Shown here: positions 33,614-37,303 of the stretch, piece by piece
How positions within the stretch are numbered: the stretch's first letter is position 1
How the letters are laid out: each line of letters starts with the position of its first letter
DNA from: Opitutia bacterium
GTDB taxonomy: Bacteria; Verrucomicrobiota; Verrucomicrobiia; Opitutales; Seribacteraceae
Length of the DNA stretch: 37,303 nucleotides
Assembly (NCBI GenBank): GCA_018645475.1
Contig: JABGWU010000067.1
Location: 1-37,303, forward strand
Direction of reading: 5' to 3'
Notes under the pieces: model-generated
Databases searched by the model: none
What the model saw: only the letters and a program-made list of their open reading frames with translations
Told to the model about the DNA's origin: nothing
Position numbers and translations under genes: made by a program

Positions 33614-35083
33614 ATGAACAAAAAAATACTTATAAACTGCCTCTTTTCATTTATTGTCTGTGCGATTGGTTTTTCCAAGGAAAGCCCAAATATTCTTTGG
33701 ATTGTCGGCGAAAATCTAAAACTTGATCTTGGTTGCTACGGGGCAAGAAATGTAAAGACACCCAGCTTGGATAAATTAGCCAAAGAAGGTGAGCGTTACA
33801 CCAAAGTTTTTTCGACTTCCCCAGTTTGTGCTCCCAGTCGAAGTGCTTTTTTCGTAGGCATGTACCAAACCACTACCGATACACATAATATGCGTTCACA
33901 CCGCGAAGATGATTACCGATTGCCTGATGGTGTGCGTCCGATCACCCACAGATTGAAGGATAAGGGTTACTTTACCGCCAATCTCAAAACAATGAATGGA
34001 GAAGAAATTGGCTCAGGGAAACTCGATCTTAATTTTGTAAACGAAGGCAAGCTCTACGATGGGAGTAAATGGGAAGAACTGAAAAATAATCAGCCTTTCT
34101 TTGCCCAGATGAATACACTTGAATGTGAATATGATATTTATGACCGGAACACCTGGCGCCAACCACGGGTCGAATGGAAGGGTGAGAAGCATCATGAAAA
34201 GATCGCCACCGTAAAAAATGTGAATCCGCCTCCGTATTATCCTGACCATCCGGTCGTCCGCAAGGAATGGGCTCGCTATCTAAATTCCGTTTCCGGAATG
34301 GATAAAACAATTGGGAAAGTGCTTCGACGCCTGGAGAAAGACGGGTTGGCTGATAATACAATCGTTATGTTTTTCGGCGATAATGGACGGATTGAACCTA
34401 GAGGAATTCATTGGTGCTACGATACCGGGCTACATGTGCCCATGATTATCCGGTGGCCAAAGGGATTTTCAGCCCCAGCCAACTACAAGGTGGGGTCGGT
34501 GAAAGATGAAGTTGTCAGCCTGATTGACATTACGCCCACCATGCTCGGTTTTGCTGGAATTTCAAAACCCTTTGGGATGCATGGTCGAATTTTTCTGGGC
34601 GACCGGGTTGGGCCTGAACGCACTTATGCCTTCTCCGCCCGTGATCGTGTGGACGAGACCGTTAATCGAGTCCGTAGTGTTCGCGGGAAAAAATATCATT
34701 ATTTAAGAAATTACTATCCAAGTCGTCATTTTACTTCTCTTAATCGATACAAGGAAAAATGTTTTCCAATCAAACCTCTCATGCGAGAATTGATGGCTGC
34801 AGGGAAATTAAAGGGACCAGCGGCGGATCTAATGTCACCCAGCATTGCACCGGAGCAATTATTTGACACTGAGGTTGACCCTCATGAGATTAATAATTTG
34901 GCCAACTCAAAGAAGCCCGAACACAGGGAAGCTCTATTACGTATGCGTGCTGCACTTGCTACTTGGATTGTTGAAACCCAGGATCAGGGTGAATTCCCTG
35001 AACCCGAGCACATTGTTGCCCCGTTCGATAAGGAAATGCACGACTGGTTCGGGACACCTGACTGGTATCGTAAGCAGAATTGA
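33614..35083 (+). CDS. exported type I sulfatase
   Basis: The 489-residue protein has a signal peptide (LINCLFSFIVCAIGFS). The formylglycine motif is intact: VCAPSRSAFFVGMY, with Cys72 the residue to be oxidised. MFFGDNGR (Asp256-Asn257) gives the second metal pair, and DEVVSLIDITPTMLGFAG is the standard later motif. At the first metal site the usual acidic-Asp pair is Glu33-Asn34 (WIVGENLKLDLGCYG), a substitution worth testing. The C-terminus holds the family's substrate-cleft segments (YSARDRVDET-like, seen as FSARDRVDETVNR). It cleaves sulfate esters, probably from algal or animal polysaccharide. It is coupled to the esterase gene (4-bp gap) and converges with the GNAT gene (2 bp between stops). 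Maturation needs an FGE or anSME encoded elsewhere. Confidence 0.92.
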   Translation: MNKKILINCLFSFIVCAIGFSKESPNILWIVGENLKLDLGCYGARNVKTPSLDKLAKEGERYTKVFSTSPVCAPSRSAFFVGMYQTTTDTHNMRSHREDDYRLPDGVRPITHRLKDKGYFTANLKTMNGEEIGSGKLDLNFVNEGKLYDGSKWEELKNNQPFFAQMNTLECEYDIYDRNTWRQPRVEWKGEKHHEKIATVKNVNPPPYYPDHPVVRKEWARYLNSVSGMDKTIGKVLRRLEKDGLADNTIVMFFGDNGRIEPRGIHWCYDTGLHVPMIIRWPKGFSAPANYKVGSVKDEVVSLIDITPTMLGFAGISKPFGMHGRIFLGDRVGPERTYAFSARDRVDETVNRVRSVRGKKYHYLRNYYPSRHFTSLNRYKEKCFPIKPLMRELMAAGKLKGPAADLMSPSIAPEQLFDTEVDPHEINNLANSKKPEHREALLRMRAALATWIVETQDQGEFPEPEHIVAPFDKEMHDWFGTPDWYRKQN

Positions 35084-35085
35084 AC

Positions 35086-36027
35086 TCAGCCTGTTTCGGG
35101 CATGAAGGTGGGCATTATCACACCCTTAGTGGACTGCGGTTTTCCCAAGCACTGGGCGAAATGGATCTCGCAATTTCTGGCTCCCCAAGAATAAGCAGTT
35201 TTTACCGCATGAGCGGCATCGACTGGAAGCAGAAAGACCGGACAGAGTCCACGGAAGAAATCGAGTTGAGCGGCCAGCAATGCGGTAGTAATTTCTTCCG
35301 AGCGGGCAACCCCTGGTCCGATCATCCGGCACCCCGTATGGTTGACCGAGGAGAGAAAGCCTAGCAGGCTTCCGTCCTCGTCCCGATAGATCACCGTCTT
35401 CCAGATACCGTCCGTATTCTCGATGAAATGAGAAAAATCCTTGGCCCGTTCGATCCCGACCAACTCGCGTTCCAGTTCGACCATTTCCGTAATGTCTCTT
35501 GGTTTGGCTTCCCGAATGCCATTGTTTTCAGGTAAGTTGAGATCCAGTCCATTTTTCGGGACATCGAGGTAGAGATCTTGAAAGCTCAGAAACGGGACGA
35601 ATCCTTTTTTCGTGTAGAGGGAAAAGGAATCGAGATTGTGGGCACTTGAGATCAGGCGAACCGGCAAGGTTTTTTCCTCCGCGTAGGCAATGATCCAAGA
35701 GAGCAGGGAACCTGCGATTCCCTTGCCGAAAAAGTCGGAATGGACATTCATGATCCCAAGCGAGACATGAGTGGAGCGGGGATGATAGAAGCAAGACCCT
35801 GCAATCTTATCGCTTTCCTGGCAGACAGCCAGGATGCAGCACCCCGGATCGAGTGCCTCGTAAACCTCGCAGAAAAGACGTGCATCGGAAGTCGGACCGG
35901 TGAAAATCGGATTTTTCCCGTTTGCTACATACCAGGAGTTTGTGGACTCGTGAATCAATTCAGCCACCTCGTCCCATTCGTCCGTTTTCATCGGACGTAA
36001 TTCGAAGCTCGAAGAGTAATTTCTCAT
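35086..36027 (-). CDS. tandem GNAT-fold N-acetyltransferase
   Basis: The 313-residue cytoplasmic protein fits two GNAT domains. The first (about 8-145) is complete: FELRPMKTDEWDEVAELIHE, strand CILAVCQESDKIAGSCFY, the acetyl-CoA loop FFGKGIAGSLLSWI, and the NLDSFSLYTKKGFVPF ending. The second (about 160-300) is more diverged: IREAKPRDITEMVELERELV, SLLGFLSSV, and a decayed CoA loop. This matches two-domain GNATs in which one half has lost activity. The substrate is unknown. It lies 9 bp behind the sulfatase-HEAT gene, with GGAAAGG just ahead of its ATG, so the two are co-transcribed. Its base composition (about 50% GC by eye) is higher than most of the window, hinting at a different origin. 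Confidence 0.88.
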   Translation of the reverse strand: MRNYSSSFELRPMKTDEWDEVAELIHESTNSWYVANGKNPIFTGPTSDARLFCEVYEALDPGCCILAVCQESDKIAGSCFYHPRSTHVSLGIMNVHSDFFGKGIAGSLLSWIIAYAEEKTLPVRLISSAHNLDSFSLYTKKGFVPFLSFQDLYLDVPKNGLDLNLPENNGIREAKPRDITEMVELERELVGIERAKDFSHFIENTDGIWKTVIYRDEDGSLLGFLSSVNHTGCRMIGPGVARSEEITTALLAAQLDFFRGLCPVFLLPVDAAHAVKTAYSWGARNCEIHFAQCLGKPQSTKGVIMPTFMPETG

Positions 36028-36036
36028 CGCCTTTCC

Positions 36037-37302
36037 CTATCTTTTGCTCTGCAGGTTATTCAAGAAAGCCTGGCAGGAAAAACCAACAAACATAGCCATG
36101 TCCTGATCACCTGGTAGTACGATTACAGGGGAGAGATCGGGTGGGCGAATTTTATGTGCCCGAGTGAGACATTTCTGCATGGCCTCTTTGGCATTACCTA
36201 CTTTGTTTCCAAGAAGTTCGATCGTTCGTGCGGCATGGGTCACAACGATTAAGTTTTCGTGTTCCAGATCTTTTATGAGTACAGACAGTGCACGATGACT
36301 TTCACCCCGCAGGATAAGAGTATTGGCAGCTTCAATACGAACCGAAGGGGATGTGTCCTTCAGTGCATGGTCAAGGGCTTTTTTGGTTTCGTTCTTAATT
36401 TTTTCTTTGTGTGCATTAAGTCCAATTGCTCCCCAGTATCGAACTAGTTCATTTGGGGACTTAAGATTTTTGAGATGTGTTTCCTCCGTTGCCCAACCGA
36501 CTTGAGAAGCCGCATTACGGATAGTCTCCAGGTCTAGTTTTCCCGATTTTCCCACATCCCAACCCGAACTGTTTTCAAAAAGTTTCCAGGCTTCGTATTC
36601 GGGTAAAAATCCAAGATCCCGCGTTTCATTTAGGTGTCGGTTTAATTCACGGCGAACGCGGGTTAAAACTTTTTTGTATTTGGATGAGTTTGCCAAGTTT
36701 TTAAGATTTTGTGGATCTTTTCTACAGTCATAGAGTTCTTCAATCGGGCGGGTTGGGCCAGCAAAATGCCACTGGGATGAAGTCATTTTTTTTGGGTCGG
36801 CCGACCGGTAGAATTCATGCCTGATTTCTCCGAGATCTGGCCAGGCGGTTGCTTGATTGTACCCGAGATGGGGCATGTAATTTCGAATGTATAGAAAGTT
36901 GCGATCGCGAACCGAGCGGGCGAGATCGCGCACTTCATCGACCCGGTCGCGGTGTCCGAAAATATACTTTCTGGTATCTGTGCCCTTAGTTCCCAGGAAA
37001 GGAGTGCCCTGCATATATGAAGGAATGTCGGTTCCGGTCAGACTTAGCACTGTGGGAGCAAAATCGACAAAAGCAACCATTCGCTCAGAGGTTGAACCCG
37101 GTTTGCTCGGGGCGTATTTTTTCCACTTCTCGGGAAAGCGAATGAGCAGAGGGACATGCATCCCGCTGTCGAGGAGTGCCCGTTTGTGCCTGGGCATTCC
37201 GGAACCATGGTCGGAGTAAAAAAAGACAATTGTATTTTCGGCCAGTCCATCCTTTTCCAGCTGTTTGAGGATAGTACCGACCTCTTTATCCATTGCGGTC
37301 AC
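36037..37302 (-). CDS. sulfatase C-terminal part with HEAT repeats (5' partial)
   Basis: The frame runs off the right edge, so the GTG at 37302 is internal and the formylglycine motif lies outside the window. The visible 421 residues start at AMDKEVGTILKQLEKDGLAE and contain VFFYSDHGSGMPRHKR, the second metal motif with His in place of Asn as in many arylsulfatase A-like proteins. MVAFVDFAPTVLSLTGTDIP and YIFGHRDRVDEVRDLARSVR follow. Residues ~265-390 form HEAT-like repeats (LVRYWGAIGLNAHKEK, PSVRIEAANTLILRGE, LIVVTHAARTIELLGNK). Sulfatases with C-terminal HEAT repeats are known in PVC bacteria. It is followed in an operon by the GNAT gene. Confidence 0.9.
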   Translation of the reverse strand: MTAMDKEVGTILKQLEKDGLAENTIVFFYSDHGSGMPRHKRALLDSGMHVPLLIRFPEKWKKYAPSKPGSTSERMVAFVDFAPTVLSLTGTDIPSYMQGTPFLGTKGTDTRKYIFGHRDRVDEVRDLARSVRDRNFLYIRNYMPHLGYNQATAWPDLGEIRHEFYRSADPKKMTSSQWHFAGPTRPIEELYDCRKDPQNLKNLANSSKYKKVLTRVRRELNRHLNETRDLGFLPEYEAWKLFENSSGWDVGKSGKLDLETIRNAASQVGWATEETHLKNLKSPNELVRYWGAIGLNAHKEKIKNETKKALDHALKDTSPSVRIEAANTLILRGESHRALSVLIKDLEHENLIVVTHAARTIELLGNKVGNAKEAMQKCLTRAHKIRPPDLSPVIVLPGDQDMAMFVGFSCQAFLNNLQSKR

Positions 37303-37303
37303 A

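Noticed and set aside
1-37303. CRISPR arrays, tRNA or rRNA genes, insertion sequences, prophage
   Set aside because: No regularly spaced direct repeats, cloverleaf-like segments, transposase or phage structural motifs were found by reading; a tRNAscan or IS search was not possible here.

Overview
The window looks like a chromosomal segment from a marine-type member of the PVC superphylum, most likely Verrucomicrobiota (Opitutae-like), with Planctomycetota or Lentisphaerota as alternatives. The grounds are the PSCyt1/DUF1549/DUF1553, DUF1501 and PPC-domain gene set, SUMF1-domain and sulfatase genes, a Tat-exported Gfo/Idh/MocA oxidoreductase, a sialate O-acetylesterase and an SHD1-domain protein. 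All of these are typical of that group. Most of the window is AT-rich (roughly 40% GC by eye), most genes lack a clear Shine-Dalgarno, and several proteins carry Sec, lipoprotein or Tat signals. No tRNA, rRNA, CRISPR array, transposase or phage gene was seen.

Layout, left to right. (1) 1-1020: the end of a SUMF1-domain gene, followed in frame by a short remnant-like ORF. (2) 1021-5336: small exported or membrane proteins: a MORN-repeat lipoprotein, a secreted unknown divergent from a LysR regulator, a lipoprotein with a decayed staphylococcal-nuclease-like domain, a discoidin-domain protein and a one-helix protein. (3) 5360-6334: a BASS-family transporter. (4) 6419-11277: three tandem flagellin paralogues, then a TPR protein and a GspG-like pseudopilin, all on the plus strand. 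(5) 11290-13560 (minus): a large exported trypsin/LamG-like/SirB1/TPR fusion. (6) 13689-17128: a Tat-exported oxidoreductase and an SHD1-transglutaminase protein. (7) 26790-17125 (minus): a compact operon of DUF1501, TIG/PPC, PSCyt1-DUF1549-DUF1553 and PSCyt1-WD40-coiled-coil genes. (8) 26990-30865: an RHH regulator, an MscS channel with a cyclic-nucleotide-binding domain, and an orphan secretin. (9) 30869-37303: an ALO-like FAD oxidase, an esterase-sulfatase pair, and a converging sulfatase-HEAT/GNAT pair.

How the genes fit together. The sulfatases, esterase, oxidoreductase and SUMF1 protein suggest breakdown of sulfated, acetylated polysaccharide. The four-gene minus-strand operon probably builds an exported multi-heme assembly whose substrate is unknown. 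The flagellins stand apart from any other flagellar gene. Two promoter regions carry conspicuous inverted repeats: one between the DUF1501 operon and the RHH gene, one between the protease fusion and the oxidoreductase. The most promising candidates for something undescribed are the RHH/channel/secretin cassette with its shared inverted repeat, the flagellins with a shared central domain, and the cytochrome operon with its coiled-coil subunit.
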